A DNA stretch of 44,761 nucleotides from Firmicutes bacterium UBA3553 (GCA_002381185.1 DFOA01000052.1:1-44761); one strand, 5' to 3'. Positions 7,969 through 17,665 are shown, numbered from the stretch's first letter. The notes: generated from the sequence alone by a model not told the origin. Program-made: numbers and translations.

Positions 7969-8994
7969 ATGAGTAAAAAATCAGCATTCGGATACGAGTG
8001 GAAAAACGGAGAACTCGTAATCAATGAAAAAGAATCAAGTATTGTAAAATGGATATATAGCAAGGTTTCAGAATATACAGATAACCCTCCGGATTATTTG
8101 ATAAGAAAAACCATGGAATACGGTGATGAAGAACTTACCTATGACGAGGCGAAGAAAAAGGTCTCGTTATCCAAAATACTGCCTTATGTGACTGCAGAAC
8201 TGAATGTCAGAATTAAGGAATTTGAAATCCGGCAGGCAAATGATATACAGAAATTCTTGGAATCAGAGCTGGATAGTGAAATGACTGCAGCTTTAGAAAA
8301 AGAATATATTTTACAAAAGGTATCGGGATATTCCAGAGGCGTTATTTTGCCTCGTGAGGGACGATATATTGGAAAAGAACCTAAACGTCGACAGGGATTA
8401 AGGAACATCACAGAAAGTAACGAGCCTTTTGTTTCAAAGGAAATGTATGAAAATGCGGTTAAGAGAATACAAGAGGGCATTAAGCATATTTCAAAAAAAG
8501 AACACGATGATGATTTCAGGCAGAGACATTTTTTTAAACGAATAGATGCTCTCCTTCCAACCGTTGACTTATATAAGCTGGATGAGTCGTTTAATTCTTC
8601 TGATGACAGCTACGCAAAGGAAGTGTTGAAAAAGATTAATGATATATTCTTCGATGTATACGGTGCGGATTACCTGGAAAGGAGTAATGAGTTTGTTGAA
8701 ATGCCTGCTGTCATACGAGGACAAAAGAGCGGTCATGTTGGTCTTGCAATAATAAACATTGATATAAAGACCGGAGAACAATGGAGAACACACTTCCTGA
8801 CACCAAGAGGCATAATTGAGAGACATAAATATGAAATATTCAGCGATGAATACAACTATGTTATGGAGACATATCCTACCTACGATTATTGGTATACGGG
8901 AGATAAGAATATAGATTTTGAGAACGAACCGGATGATATAATCAATATTCTTAACTCATATAACCCAGATCAGCAAGGGATGAAAATGGAATAA
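7969..8994 (+). CDS. Recombinase-derived protein of unknown role
   Basis: A 341-residue protein with an AGGAGG site before the ATG. The N-terminus (FGYEWKNGELVINEKESSIV) and a later part (GRYIGKEPKRRQGL followed by FVSKEMYENAVKRIQEG) resemble pieces of the recombinase domain of large serine recombinases, but the catalytic and zinc parts are absent, and the C-terminal half (about 200-341) is not recognisable. It ends at a terminator. I would call it a recombinase-like accessory protein of the element, with low certainty as to function. Confidence 0.55.
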   Translation: MSKKSAFGYEWKNGELVINEKESSIVKWIYSKVSEYTDNPPDYLIRKTMEYGDEELTYDEAKKKVSLSKILPYVTAELNVRIKEFEIRQANDIQKFLESELDSEMTAALEKEYILQKVSGYSRGVILPREGRYIGKEPKRRQGLRNITESNEPFVSKEMYENAVKRIQEGIKHISKKEHDDDFRQRHFFKRIDALLPTVDLYKLDESFNSSDDSYAKEVLKKINDIFFDVYGADYLERSNEFVEMPAVIRGQKSGHVGLAIINIDIKTGEQWRTHFLTPRGIIERHKYEIFSDEYNYVMETYPTYDYWYTGDKNIDFENEPDDIINILNSYNPDQQGMKME

Positions 8995-9015
8995 AGAAAG
9001 ATAAAGTGTAAAGGG

Positions 9016-9057
9016 CGAAGCCTATGGTCAATTTATGATCAATAGGATTCGTTTTTT
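9016..9057 (+). terminator. Rho-independent terminator
   Basis: CGAAGCCTAT (9016-9025) pairs with ATAGGATTCG (9042-9051) with one internal mismatch, followed by TTTTTT. Confidence 0.75.
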
Positions 9058-9082
9058 ATGTTATGTATAGGAGGAATGAAGT

Positions 9083-9376
9083 TTGAATAGCAGAGAACAG
9101 ATAGAAATAATAAAAAAGAAGTATCCTTCAGGAACAAGAATACAACTACTTTCTACAATGAACGATATGCAGGGTGTAGAGGAAGGTACAAAGGGAACTG
9201 TCATACATGTTGATGACATCGGTACTATTCACATGCGATGGGATAACGGCAGAGGCCTCGGACTTATTCCTGGTGAGGACAACTTCAAAGTTCTGTCACG
9301 TCCAGATGAAGAAATGAAGGAATCAGAGAATCAATCAAAAGAGCAGGAAGAGGGTATGGGCGGTATGAGTCTGTAG
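9083..9376 (+). CDS. DUF4314-like protein
   Basis: A 97-residue protein with a TTG start, 8 bp after GGAGG. The core (GTRIQLLSTMND, then EGTKGTVIHVDDIGTIHMRWDNG and GLIPGEDNF) matches the DUF4314 pattern, a small beta-barrel protein found almost only on Firmicutes mobile elements. An acidic tail ends in a Gly/Met motif (GMGGMSL). Function unknown. Confidence 0.75.
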   Translation: MNSREQIEIIKKKYPSGTRIQLLSTMNDMQGVEEGTKGTVIHVDDIGTIHMRWDNGRGLGLIPGEDNFKVLSRPDEEMKESENQSKEQEEGMGGMSL

Positions 9377-9401
9377 ATAATTTTTGAAACAGGAGGTGTG
9401 T

Positions 9402-9980
9402 ATGTTAATTGCAAAAGCAGTATTTGAACGAAAGATCAAAGAATTTAATACACGTAGGTGTGTTATTGATCATATTCAAATAATGGATGAAAATGAATAT
9501 AACAGATTCAGTAGCAATTTGCTAAATGACAGAGATTTTATTTTAAATAATAAAGATGTAATGCATAGAGATTCTGCAGGACAGTTCCATGTATTGCTTG
9601 TACTTGATAAAGATAATGGAGATGGAGTTTTAATTGACAGCCAAGGATATGACTATCCAAGATATGTTGCCCTGATGCCAAATATTAAGCCTTATATTGA
9701 GCAGCAAATATCGTTGGCTGCGGAACAAATAATAAAGGAAGCCATAAAGGAATCATCTGATGTAAATTGGGACATTACATTTGATGAGATAGAAGCATTT
9801 CATGGATTAATAGTCAGAAAAGGAAATGGGATTGACACAATGCTCTTGGATGCACTGAATAGTAGAAAAGAGATATCATGGATAGAGATGAAGAATGAGT
9901 GTTTTGATATGGCTTTATATCCTGACTATTGTATTAATTTAGGAGGTAAAGCAAATCAAGGACAGAATCTGGAAATGTAG
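9402..9980 (+). CDS. Conserved mobile-element protein (DUF6329-like)
   Basis: A 192-residue protein; GGAGGTG precedes the ATG at 9402. The first 95 residues (AKAVFERKIKEF ... YNRFSSNLLNDRDFI ... HVLLVLDKDNGDGVLIDSQG) form a compact alpha/beta domain that I associate with the DUF6329 group seen on clostridial elements; this name is from memory. The C-terminal half is different and may be a second domain. No function can be assigned. Confidence 0.55.
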   Translation: MLIAKAVFERKIKEFNTRRCVIDHIQIMDENEYNRFSSNLLNDRDFILNNKDVMHRDSAGQFHVLLVLDKDNGDGVLIDSQGYDYPRYVALMPNIKPYIEQQISLAAEQIIKEAIKESSDVNWDITFDEIEAFHGLIVRKGNGIDTMLLDALNSRKEISWIEMKNECFDMALYPDYCINLGGKANQGQNLEM

Positions 9981-9990
9981 TTAAAATCAT

Positions 9991-10018
9991 GAGTCGGTAA
10001 TGTTACCGGGTCTTTTTT
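9991..10018 (+). terminator. Terminator-like hairpin
   Basis: GAGTCGGTAA pairs with TTACCGGGTC (one mismatch, one G-T), followed by TTTTTT. The next gene starts 29 bp later. Confidence 0.65.
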
Positions 10019-10046
10019 ATTGAATGATATTTTTAAGGAGGAAAGA

Positions 10047-10430
10047 ATGAGTGTAGAAATGGAAAATTTGCAGATTGGGTTTGCAAAGGAGAAATTGGAT
10101 GCTTTGCGATTTTATATGAAAGAAAAAGAATTGACTGTAGAAGGAGAATTGCAAAAGCATGTAGATAATATTTATGAAAAACATGTTCCGGCAGTTACAA
10201 GAAGATATCTTGAAAGAAACGATGAGGAGCAGGAAGTGCAGACTGAGGAATCTGCTGCTATTAGTCCTGATGATTCTGAATCAACTGAAAGAAGTACACC
10301 TCGCGGAAGGGGCAGGGGAGGCAGAAGACAAAGTACGGAAGATCAAGCAGCTTCCGGAAGTCCTGAAGAAACTCATGGAACAACAGAACAAGAGAATGAA
10401 CAAGACCAAGGAATGGAGCTAAGCATGTAA
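10047..10430 (+). CDS. Small helical protein, paralog A (DUF6103-like)
   Basis: A 127-residue protein with AAGGAGG before the ATG. Residues about 10-60 form a coiled/helical segment, EKLDALRFYMKEKELTVEGE, then YEKHVPAVTRRYLE, that recurs in the next gene. The remainder is a disordered Glu/Ser/Gln-rich tail with an RGRGRGGRR nucleic-acid-binding-like stretch. The repeated domain resembles small proteins labelled DUF6103 on clostridial elements. Possibly a DNA-binding ribbon-helix-helix-type accessory protein; unproven. Confidence 0.6.
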   Translation: MSVEMENLQIGFAKEKLDALRFYMKEKELTVEGELQKHVDNIYEKHVPAVTRRYLERNDEEQEVQTEESAAISPDDSESTERSTPRGRGRGGRRQSTEDQAASGSPEETHGTTEQENEQDQGMELSM

Positions 10431-10469
10431 TCATATTATTAATTTATTTGGAAAGGAGACAGAGTATAG

Positions 10470-10712
10470 ATGAAAAAAGATATTGTGAGAATCAGCGTTG
10501 ATGCTGAAAAGCTTAGAGCCGTTAAGCAATATATGGAGAAAAAGGAGTCAAAATTAGAAGATGAATTGACAGAACAAGTGCAAAAGCTGTACGAAAAGTA
10601 TGTCCCTGCTAATGTACGAGAGTATATAGACGACAAGCAGGAAGAAGAAAACAAGGTCAAGAAGTCTGGAAGTCCTGCAAAGATAAAGGACGAATCCATT
10701 AATAGTTTTTAG
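10470..10712 (+). CDS. Small helical protein, paralog B (DUF6103-like)
   Basis: An 80-residue protein, AAAGGAG before the ATG. Its EKLRAVKQYMEKKESKLEDE ... YEKYVPANVREYID core aligns over its length with paralog A immediately upstream, showing a tandem duplication followed by divergence; it lacks the Arg/Gly tail and ends in a short basic segment. Confidence 0.6.
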   Translation: MKKDIVRISVDAEKLRAVKQYMEKKESKLEDELTEQVQKLYEKYVPANVREYIDDKQEEENKVKKSGSPAKIKDESINSF

Positions 10713-10771
10713 GTAAGCAATATTTTAAGTTATATCGAATCTGAAATTGACATCGAAAAAATGAAATTTTG

Positions 10772-10780
10772 TGATATAAT
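10772..10780 (+). promoter_or_regulatory. Extended -10 promoter ahead of the Y-family polymerase
   Basis: TGATATAAT is a perfect extended -10 box. A TTGACA lies at 10747-10752 but 22 bp away, too far to be its -35 box. No LexA-type operator was recognised. Confidence 0.45.
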
Positions 10781-10890
10781 TAGATAAATAAAATTATATA
10801 AAATATCCAAACGCAAGGATTTATAACTGCGATGTGGTAATGATATTATTAATTATTGTAACTTTTTCAGAGGAGGTGAAGGAGATAAGC

Positions 10891-12414
10891 ATGAAAAACA
10901 GAACCTATATAGCAATTGATTTAAAATCGTTTTATGCTTCGGTAGAGTGTATGGAACGAGGACTTGATCCATTGGACACTAATCTTGTTGTTGCCGATGC
11001 AAGCCGTACTGAAAAAACCATCTGTCTGGCCGTATCTCCTCCTCTCAAAGCATACGGTCTTTCCGGCAGATCGAGATTGTTTGAGGTTGTGCAAAAGGCA
11101 AAGGAAGCAAATGCAAAGCGTCTGCTTAAAGCACCGGGCAGAGTCTTTTCCGGCTCTTCTTATAGCGATACCGAACTTAAATGCTCACCGGATAGGTCAT
11201 TAGACTATATTATTGCTACACCGAGAATGGCACATTATATAGAGTACAGCACCCGAATTTACAACATTTATTTAAAATATATTGCACCCGAAGACATTCA
11301 TGTTTATTCTATAGATGAAGTATTCATGGATGTAACTGATTATCTGAAAACCTATAACCTATCTGCCCGTGAACTTGCAACAACAATGATTCTTGATGTG
11401 CTTAACACGACAGGTATCACTGCATCAGGCGGAATCGGAACTAATCTGTATTTATGCAAGGTTGCCATGGATATTCGTGCAAAGCATGTTCCTGCAGATG
11501 AAAATGGTGTAAGAATTGCTGAGTTGGATGAAATGAGTTATAGGAAATTTTTGTGGGAACATAGACCACTGACAGACTTCTGGCGCGTCGGAAGAGGATA
11601 TGCAAAGAAGCTTGAGGAGCAAGGTCTCTTCACCATGGGAGATATAGCAAAATGCTCTGTCGGCAAGTCCACAGATTATTATAGCGAGGATTTGTTGTAT
11701 AAGCTGTTCGGAGTTAATGCAGAACTTCTCATTGACCATGCATGGGGATGGGAGCCTTGTACAATTGCTGATGTCAAAGCATACAAACCAAGTACGAACA
11801 GCATCGGCTCGGGTCAGGTACTACATTGTGCCTATACATTTGACGGTGCTAAATTGATTGCTCGGGAAATGACTGATTTATTGGTGCTTGATTTAGTGGA
11901 CAAAAGACTTGTGACCGACCAACTTGTATTGACAGTAGGATATGATATAGAAAATCTGACAAAGCCAGAAATAAAGAAATTATATAAAGGACCAATTACT
12001 ACAGATCATTATGGGCGATCAGTTCCGAAATCTGCACATGGAACAATAAATCTTAAAAGGCAGACATCCTCAACAAAACTGATTATGAATGCAGCCATGG
12101 AACTGTTTGAACGTATTGTCGATAAAAATCTTCTTGTCAGGAGAATCAACATTACAGTAAATCATGTAGTTGATGAGTCAACTGTCAAGAAAGACGACAA
12201 CATTGAACAGCTTGACCTATTTACTGACTATTTAGCTGTTCAGGCACAAAAAGAGTTAGAGGATGCTGAACTTGAACGTGAAAAAAAGGTACAGCAGGCA
12301 ATGCTGGAGATAAAAAAGAAATTTGGAAAGAATGCAATCCTGAAAGGTATGAATCTTGAAGAAGGAGCTACAACACTGGATAGAAACAAGCAGATCGGAG
12401 GTCATAAGGAATGA
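10891..12414 (+). CDS. Y-family DNA polymerase (UmuC/ImpB-type)
   Basis: A 507-residue translesion polymerase. Near the N-terminus YIAIDLKSFYASVEC carries the first catalytic Asp; YSIDEVFMDVT (about 143-153) carries the second Asp-Glu pair; SGGIGTNLYLCKVA and the helix-hairpin-helix region (FWRVGRGYAKKLEEQG) follow. QLDLF near residue 430 is a sliding-clamp-binding motif. I chose the ATG at 10891 because AGGAGGTGAAGGAG precedes it. The stop overlaps the YolD-like start by 4 bp, the arrangement seen in phage and plasmid UvrX/YolD pairs. It copies past DNA lesions and can raise mutation rate, and is usually SOS-induced. Confidence 0.95.
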   Translation: MKNRTYIAIDLKSFYASVECMERGLDPLDTNLVVADASRTEKTICLAVSPPLKAYGLSGRSRLFEVVQKAKEANAKRLLKAPGRVFSGSSYSDTELKCSPDRSLDYIIATPRMAHYIEYSTRIYNIYLKYIAPEDIHVYSIDEVFMDVTDYLKTYNLSARELATTMILDVLNTTGITASGGIGTNLYLCKVAMDIRAKHVPADENGVRIAELDEMSYRKFLWEHRPLTDFWRVGRGYAKKLEEQGLFTMGDIAKCSVGKSTDYYSEDLLYKLFGVNAELLIDHAWGWEPCTIADVKAYKPSTNSIGSGQVLHCAYTFDGAKLIAREMTDLLVLDLVDKRLVTDQLVLTVGYDIENLTKPEIKKLYKGPITTDHYGRSVPKSAHGTINLKRQTSSTKLIMNAAMELFERIVDKNLLVRRINITVNHVVDESTVKKDDNIEQLDLFTDYLAVQAQKELEDAELEREKKVQQAMLEIKKKFGKNAILKGMNLEEGATTLDRNKQIGGHKE

Positions 12415-12851
12415 CAACAAAATATGACGACATCATTAATCTCCCACACCATGTCTCTGCGACACGTCCGCGTATGTCAGCAATTAACAGAGCGGCGCAG
12501 TTTTCACCTTTTGCAGCTCTGACCGGTCATGGTGCTGCCGTAAAAGAAACCGCAAGACTTACAGATAAAAGAATTGAATTAGATGAAAGTATAAAAGATG
12601 AACTGAGTCACAGGATGCAAATCGTATCGGATAGCATTAAAGAGCAGCCTGAAATTTCAATAACATACTTTAAACCGGATGAGAGGAAGAACGGTGGAGA
12701 ATATATTACTGCCATAAGTTCAGTTAAAAAGATAGATGAACATGGACGAGTTGTTGCAATGAATGATTGTACAATAATACCAATTGATGATATAATTAAC
12801 ATAGATGGAGAGATATTCGAAACTATTGTGTTTCGCTCTGGTGATGAGTGA
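12411..12851 (+). CDS. YolD-like protein
   Basis: A 146-residue protein coupled to the polymerase by an ATGA overlap. RPRMSAINRAAQFSPFAAL is the N-terminal signature of YolD-like proteins, followed by a helical region and a C-terminal beta segment (ISITYFKPD ... DCTIIPIDDIINIDGEI). It is thought to act with UmuC-type polymerases, perhaps as the UmuD-like partner. Last gene of the recombination/repair block before the cargo region. Confidence 0.9.
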   Translation: MTTKYDDIINLPHHVSATRPRMSAINRAAQFSPFAALTGHGAAVKETARLTDKRIELDESIKDELSHRMQIVSDSIKEQPEISITYFKPDERKNGGEYITAISSVKKIDEHGRVVAMNDCTIIPIDDIINIDGEIFETIVFRSGDE

Positions 12852-13039
12852 ATAAGGATAAATAGGAATTTGTAGAGGAGATTATTTATATAATCGTAGA
12901 AAACTGTCTAGTGATTATTGGATGAATTTCAGTGTGGGTTCTTTTGTTTGTCACATTGCTGTTTCGCAGATTCAAAAATGTGATGAATTAGTTGTGAGAT
13001 TTAGTTTCTTGTTGAAGATTAAGTTTGGAGGATATAGAA

Positions 13040-14449
13040 ATGGTTGAGTATGTTGAAGAACTAAATTATAAGATAACCGAAAATAATTATATTAAAGAAT
13101 TACAAGAATTATTCAGAGATTCAGAATTGGTGACTACGGTCAATAAGAATGAGAGTTTATACAGCTTAAGTTGTATTTTGAAGAAAAATTTTCGAGATCA
13201 TGATGTCAAAATTGGTGTATATATTGAATTTGATAAAAAAGTTTTATACAGAATCAAGTTGAATTTAGAACCAATGGAAAGTGATGAAACTACTAACTAT
13301 GAGATGGATTTGAAATTGTTTTATTTCGAGGAAATCAAGAGCCGTTTACTTGATTCAATAAACAAGCCTAAAGACAAATTTACACTAAGAGTATACAAGA
13401 GCATATATAATGCAACACCTATTTATGGATATTACGAAACTAATGGTAGTAACAAGATTTCATTTCATACTTTGTACAAAATAGAAAAAAACGAGCCGTT
13501 AACAGAGCACATTATTTGTTTTGATATAGAGGTTATGGAACGCAGTTTTGAAAGAGCAAAATCTTTGGCTAATAACGTAATATCTGATTTTTGCGGATAT
13601 CTTTCTGTTTTGTTAGATATTGGATTTCATGAGCCAGCATCAAAATATGTTAACTTTATTAGAACAGACTATATTGGTGTAGATAAAGTGCTTAAACATG
13701 AACGTTATAGGACTTCTTTTTATGATCAGGAGCTTAATCTATATGTTAAGGATAATATGAATGGATTATGTACAGTAGAAGATGTGAAAAAAGGAAATTT
13801 TGACAATGGTTATTATTCTATAAGTTCTTATGATGGAGTAAATACAGTACAGATGAAAATGGGTACTATATCATCCATTGAAAAAGCTTTTGCTTCTCAT
13901 AGGCTATATAAAGTTAAGGACATGGTGAAGGGCTCGGAAGATAATGCACATGAAAAGGTAGACGAAATAAATGTTGAACCACATTTTCCCAATCAACCAA
14001 TAGTTATTCCTCATGAGTTAAGAAAATATATTCGTGGTATAGAGCAATATAAAAAGAATCATTACGAACAATTTCTTTTTTTTAGAGCAGCTTGTAGACT
14101 TTACAATAAGAGCAAAGTTTTAAGCATGGAAGGCGCTTCTATAGAAGTATCTTTTCTGGTAGCATGTATTGAAACATTATCCAAAACAGAAGAAAATCAA
14201 AGCTTTTCATCATTTGCTATGAAATTTAATAAAGAAGCTAACAAGGATGATTTGGATTTGTTGTATGGTATTAGGTCTAAATTATTTCATGCTGGATCTT
14301 TTTCATTTTTTGAGTATGAATTTGATATAAATCCAAATAGTAATCCATTATATTTAGAATTCAGACAAAAATATGTTATGTTTAAATCAGTTTTACGAAA
14401 AACATTTGTGAACTGGGTTAAAGAAAATATAATTGTAGACTTGGAATAA
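13040..14449 (+). CDS. Probable HEPN-domain RNase, ApeA-like
   Basis: A 469-residue protein; TTTGGAGG is 8 bp before the ATG at 13040. The N-terminal ~300 residues are a mixed alpha/beta region I do not recognise. The C-terminal ~130 residues are all-helical with GIRSKLFHAGSF (R412, H417), matching the R-x4-H active-site motif of HEPN RNases. This layout (long sensor-like N-terminus, HEPN at the end) is that of ApeA-type anti-phage proteins. It starts an A+T-rich cargo block with other nuclease-like genes. The role in defence is inference. Confidence 0.65.
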   Translation: MVEYVEELNYKITENNYIKELQELFRDSELVTTVNKNESLYSLSCILKKNFRDHDVKIGVYIEFDKKVLYRIKLNLEPMESDETTNYEMDLKLFYFEEIKSRLLDSINKPKDKFTLRVYKSIYNATPIYGYYETNGSNKISFHTLYKIEKNEPLTEHIICFDIEVMERSFERAKSLANNVISDFCGYLSVLLDIGFHEPASKYVNFIRTDYIGVDKVLKHERYRTSFYDQELNLYVKDNMNGLCTVEDVKKGNFDNGYYSISSYDGVNTVQMKMGTISSIEKAFASHRLYKVKDMVKGSEDNAHEKVDEINVEPHFPNQPIVIPHELRKYIRGIEQYKKNHYEQFLFFRAACRLYNKSKVLSMEGASIEVSFLVACIETLSKTEENQSFSSFAMKFNKEANKDDLDLLYGIRSKLFHAGSFSFFEYEFDINPNSNPLYLEFRQKYVMFKSVLRKTFVNWVKENIIVDLE

Positions 14450-14693
14450 TATTGCATTGGGGTTGTGTTGATAAGGGAAGCGACAAATTCCAATTTATAA
14501 AGAGAAATAATAAGCAGGAGCGGGATAGATGACATAATAGCTTTTAGGAAAATAAAGAACTTTATAGACACTTATTTATATGAGTCAAAAAATTGTTTCT
14601 AAAAAAAATAATAAATTAAACATATAAATGGGAATTTAACAGACTTAGTAGTAATTATCTTTTAAAATATTTGTTGTATTAGGAGAGAGTCCT
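14450..14693. other. Intergenic, nothing recognised
   Basis: A+T-rich spacer between two cargo genes with stops in all frames. No clear promoter or terminator seen. Confidence 0.4.
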
Positions 14694-15374
14694 ATGGATA
14701 TCATTAATTCAATTATTGATAATATAAAAAGCCTTTATAATGCCAAAAAGGAAAAAAAAGATGCACTTTTTAATGAATATATTGAAATGACATATTCGAA
14801 TACTGAAATCGTATATAATGATTTCAAAGAAACCTTATATAAGGCAAAAGAAGATGCAGAAAGTGGTTGCTCTCTAAAAATTATAATTAGAAATTTGGAA
14901 GGTAGTAGGTTAAAGTTTAAATCAACTCGTGATAAGATACGTTCTGCACTCACTATGGGATATTACAGTGATAGTGATAATGAATTAATTTATTTTTATG
15001 TTTATATATGTGGTATTTTGCAAGGAGGAATGAGACAATCCGTTGAGGAGCGCATTATAAAAGGTATTGGTCCTAGAGAGAATTTAGAAGAACTCAAAAC
15101 TGAAAGTAGAGAACATACTTTAATAGATTTAATAGAAAGGTATAAAGATATAATACCTTTCTATCATGAAGAAAATCCGATTGAATATAAAATACTTTAT
15201 ATAAATGATATTCATCATAAAAAGATTTATTTGAAAAAAGATGGTATTCTAGAAGATAGAATATTTAGAGATTCATTTATACAAGATATTGAGCATCAAA
15301 TATATAGTATAGATAAATACTGGGAAAAGTTATCAAATGAATATTCAAGATTGAAATATAAAAAAATAAATTAA
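14694..15374 (+). CDS. Unidentified protein in the cargo block
   Basis: A 226-residue, highly charged, mostly helical protein; AGGAGAG precedes the ATG. No domain recognised and no membrane segment. A short Gly-rich turn (GILQGGMRQSVEERI, about 105-119) sits between two helical halves. A+T-rich like its neighbours. Its place between an HEPN protein and a nuclease-like gene suggests a defence-related role, which the sequence itself does not show. Confidence 0.6.
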   Translation: MDIINSIIDNIKSLYNAKKEKKDALFNEYIEMTYSNTEIVYNDFKETLYKAKEDAESGCSLKIIIRNLEGSRLKFKSTRDKIRSALTMGYYSDSDNELIYFYVYICGILQGGMRQSVEERIIKGIGPRENLEELKTESREHTLIDLIERYKDIIPFYHEENPIEYKILYINDIHHKKIYLKKDGILEDRIFRDSFIQDIEHQIYSIDKYWEKLSNEYSRLKYKKIN

Positions 15375-15816
15375 TATATTAAATTTTAGTAAGACAATAT
15401 ACAAATAATCATATTATAAAGAAATGACATGGAAGTGTAAGTTACATAAAAATGGTTTTACTCCATCCTTAAATCAGTCATAATTTTTCGCCATGTAATG
15501 ATAATCAGGCTTCATTAAGCATGACAAAAAATGTGGATTTGTTCAATGTGGTTTCAGGCAATATTCGGACACAAGCTTTGTGGATAAACCATATTTTAAG
15601 CTTAATCCCAATTAGAATAATTACGGATATAAATGTTAGGAGACTAACCGAGTATGGGGTATCAAGTTGGGGAAATCTCCATAAAAGATCATTTTACAGT
15701 ATATAAAAAATGTATATTTTTTAATAAAATATCGATATATATATGGATTGATATGTTATAATGAATAAACGTTTCTACTTAAAGTTATAAATTTAGAAAA
15801 TTAAAGGATGGTAAAT
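15375..15816 (+). promoter_or_regulatory. 440-bp spacer with an extended -10 promoter
   Basis: TGTTATAAT at 15754-15762 is a perfect extended -10 box about 55 bp before the next start and probably drives the nuclease-like gene. A 61-codon frame at 15521-15706 has no ribosome site and no recognisable content. The rest is featureless A+T-rich DNA. Confidence 0.45.
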
Positions 15817-17571
15817 ATGAATTCAATAAAAATAGAGATGGGTGCTATTTTATCATTGAAATTGGCTATTCATAGACATAATTTAATGAAGGATTATATA
15901 AATGATAATGATAAAGAGCCTTCATGGGATGGATTTATCTATTTGTATAAATCAGATGATTTGAAAGTGGAAAATATAAAATATAGGATACCATTGCAAG
16001 TTAAAGGAAAAAATCAGCAGGATTTATTAGAGCAGCAATGGGTTAACTATCAGGTAAAATATAAGCATCTCAGAAACTATTATCATGATGGAGGAGTTTT
16101 TTATATAGTGGTAGTTATTTCTGATGATAAAGAAAAAACGTCAATATTTTATAATCCTCTCACAACAATAAAACTGGCAGATTTGCTTAAAGGAACAGAT
16201 AATAAATTGCCTAATCAGACAAAGGGCATTTATTTACGACGCTTGAAAGATAATGATAGTGTCGAGTTGTATAAAGTATTGGCACAATTTGGACTTGATA
16301 GAGAAAAACAGGGTAGTGGTAATGGAGAAATCATTAAAAAAGCAATAAATATTGATACAATGACTAGTATTGATTCTCTCAAAGCAACATCATATACTGC
16401 AAAATCAGAAGAAGATATTATGAAAGAAATTGTAAGAGGTGAGATTAGTTTATATGCTCATCACTCAGATATTGACTTGTGGTTACCACTTGATTATTCA
16501 CATCAAAAGGGAATGATAATAAAAAAGATTGTTAGTGTTGATAAGGCAATAGGGATTGATGGTGTTAATTATTATGACTCTTACTCTGTAGAAATATCTT
16601 CTGAAGATTATGAAAACCCAGTTATTATAGTAAGTGAAAATTTAGTATTGAATATGTTTGATGGGAAATTTAATTTTAAATTAAATGGAAATCTTAATAC
16701 CCTATTGAAAGATGTAAATTTTATAAAATCTATGGAAAAAGGTAAATCTTTTTATTTGAATAATAAAAAAACAGTAGAGTATAGTAATGCAAATATTCCA
16801 GAAAATTTAAAAAATCAAATGAAATTAATTTTAGATTTAAGTCAAGCTTTTGTTGAAATTGGCTTTACCTGCAATAAGAGATTTGATGAATTTACAGATG
16901 AAAATTGGAAGTGCATTAATGAATTGCTTAAGATTTACTATAGGAAAATAAGACCAAAAGAAGGTAATGATAATGCATGGTATATGTGGTATTGGGATGA
17001 TAAGGTGGTTCCCTTATTTTTGAATATTAATGAAAAATGTGAAATTGAAGTTATAAATTGGTTTACCACCAAAAATTATGGCATGTTTGTTGAAAAGGAC
17101 AAACAATATGCTCTTCCCAACTTCATTTTTTTAAAAAGAGATATTCTTGGAAAGCTATATGATGTTGATAGAAAGATATGGTTTGAAGAAGTAGAAAGGA
17201 TAAAATACTCTGAAAGTATCCATCCGGAAATATTCCAATGTTTTGTTGAGTTTGTAGCCGCTTATGATATGGTTCATAATGAAATATATTATGATATTGC
17301 CAATTATATGATAGATAAAGTATTAGAGGTGCTTCCAGAAGATGAGTATGGAATTATTAATAAAATGCAGTTGTTAAAAAGAAAAAGGATATTGTCAGAG
17401 GAAGAAATTATAAAATTAGAAAAAATAGAAGAAAAATCATATAATCCTATAATTAAATGTGCTGTTAACATCTTGCTGGAGAATAAGCGAAAAGCTCAAA
17501 AATTATTATTAGAGTTGCCCGAAGAAGATCAGAAAGCAATGATGAGTTATCCAATATACAATTTATTATAA
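15817..17571 (+). CDS. DUF4365-like putative nuclease (PD-(D/E)xK fold)
   Basis: A 584-residue protein; AAAGGATGG precedes the ATG at 15817, so I prefer it to the ATG at 15808. The N-terminus has the layout of a DUF4365 endonuclease domain: helix, EPSWDGFI (E34, D38) and RIPLQVKGK (Q61, K63), the D...QxK form of the PD-(D/E)xK active site, up to about residue 160. The long C-terminal part (about 210-584) is unassigned and ends in a helical repeat-like region (KCAVNILLENKRKAQKLLLE). Proteins of this build occur in anti-phage islands; target unknown. Confidence 0.6.
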   Translation: MNSIKIEMGAILSLKLAIHRHNLMKDYINDNDKEPSWDGFIYLYKSDDLKVENIKYRIPLQVKGKNQQDLLEQQWVNYQVKYKHLRNYYHDGGVFYIVVVISDDKEKTSIFYNPLTTIKLADLLKGTDNKLPNQTKGIYLRRLKDNDSVELYKVLAQFGLDREKQGSGNGEIIKKAINIDTMTSIDSLKATSYTAKSEEDIMKEIVRGEISLYAHHSDIDLWLPLDYSHQKGMIIKKIVSVDKAIGIDGVNYYDSYSVEISSEDYENPVIIVSENLVLNMFDGKFNFKLNGNLNTLLKDVNFIKSMEKGKSFYLNNKKTVEYSNANIPENLKNQMKLILDLSQAFVEIGFTCNKRFDEFTDENWKCINELLKIYYRKIRPKEGNDNAWYMWYWDDKVVPLFLNINEKCEIEVINWFTTKNYGMFVEKDKQYALPNFIFLKRDILGKLYDVDRKIWFEEVERIKYSESIHPEIFQCFVEFVAAYDMVHNEIYYDIANYMIDKVLEVLPEDEYGIINKMQLLKRKRILSEEEIIKLEKIEEKSYNPIIKCAVNILLENKRKAQKLLLELPEEDQKAMMSYPIYNLL

Positions 17572-17665
17572 ATGAATTTGCTAGATATGAACTAATGTGG
17601 GTAAAACACTTGAAGATGTCAGGAGAATAGGATTAAAATAATAGAGATTTTGAGGGGTAGATAAA

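Noticed and set aside
10747..10780. TTGACA plus TATAAT as a standard promoter
   Set aside because: Spacing of 22 bp is too long; the extended -10 box alone is the better reading.
10741..10800. LexA/SOS box before the Y-family polymerase
   Set aside because: Looked for a GAAC-N4-GTTC type palindrome and found none; SOS control remains only a family-based expectation.
12951..12983. TCACATT/AATGTGA inverted repeat before the HEPN gene as an operator
   Set aside because: Seven-bp arms in A+T-rich DNA could be chance; no promoter elements recognised around it.
15521..15706. 61-codon + strand frame in the cargo block
   Set aside because: No ribosome site; no recognisable composition; upstream of a clear promoter for the next gene.
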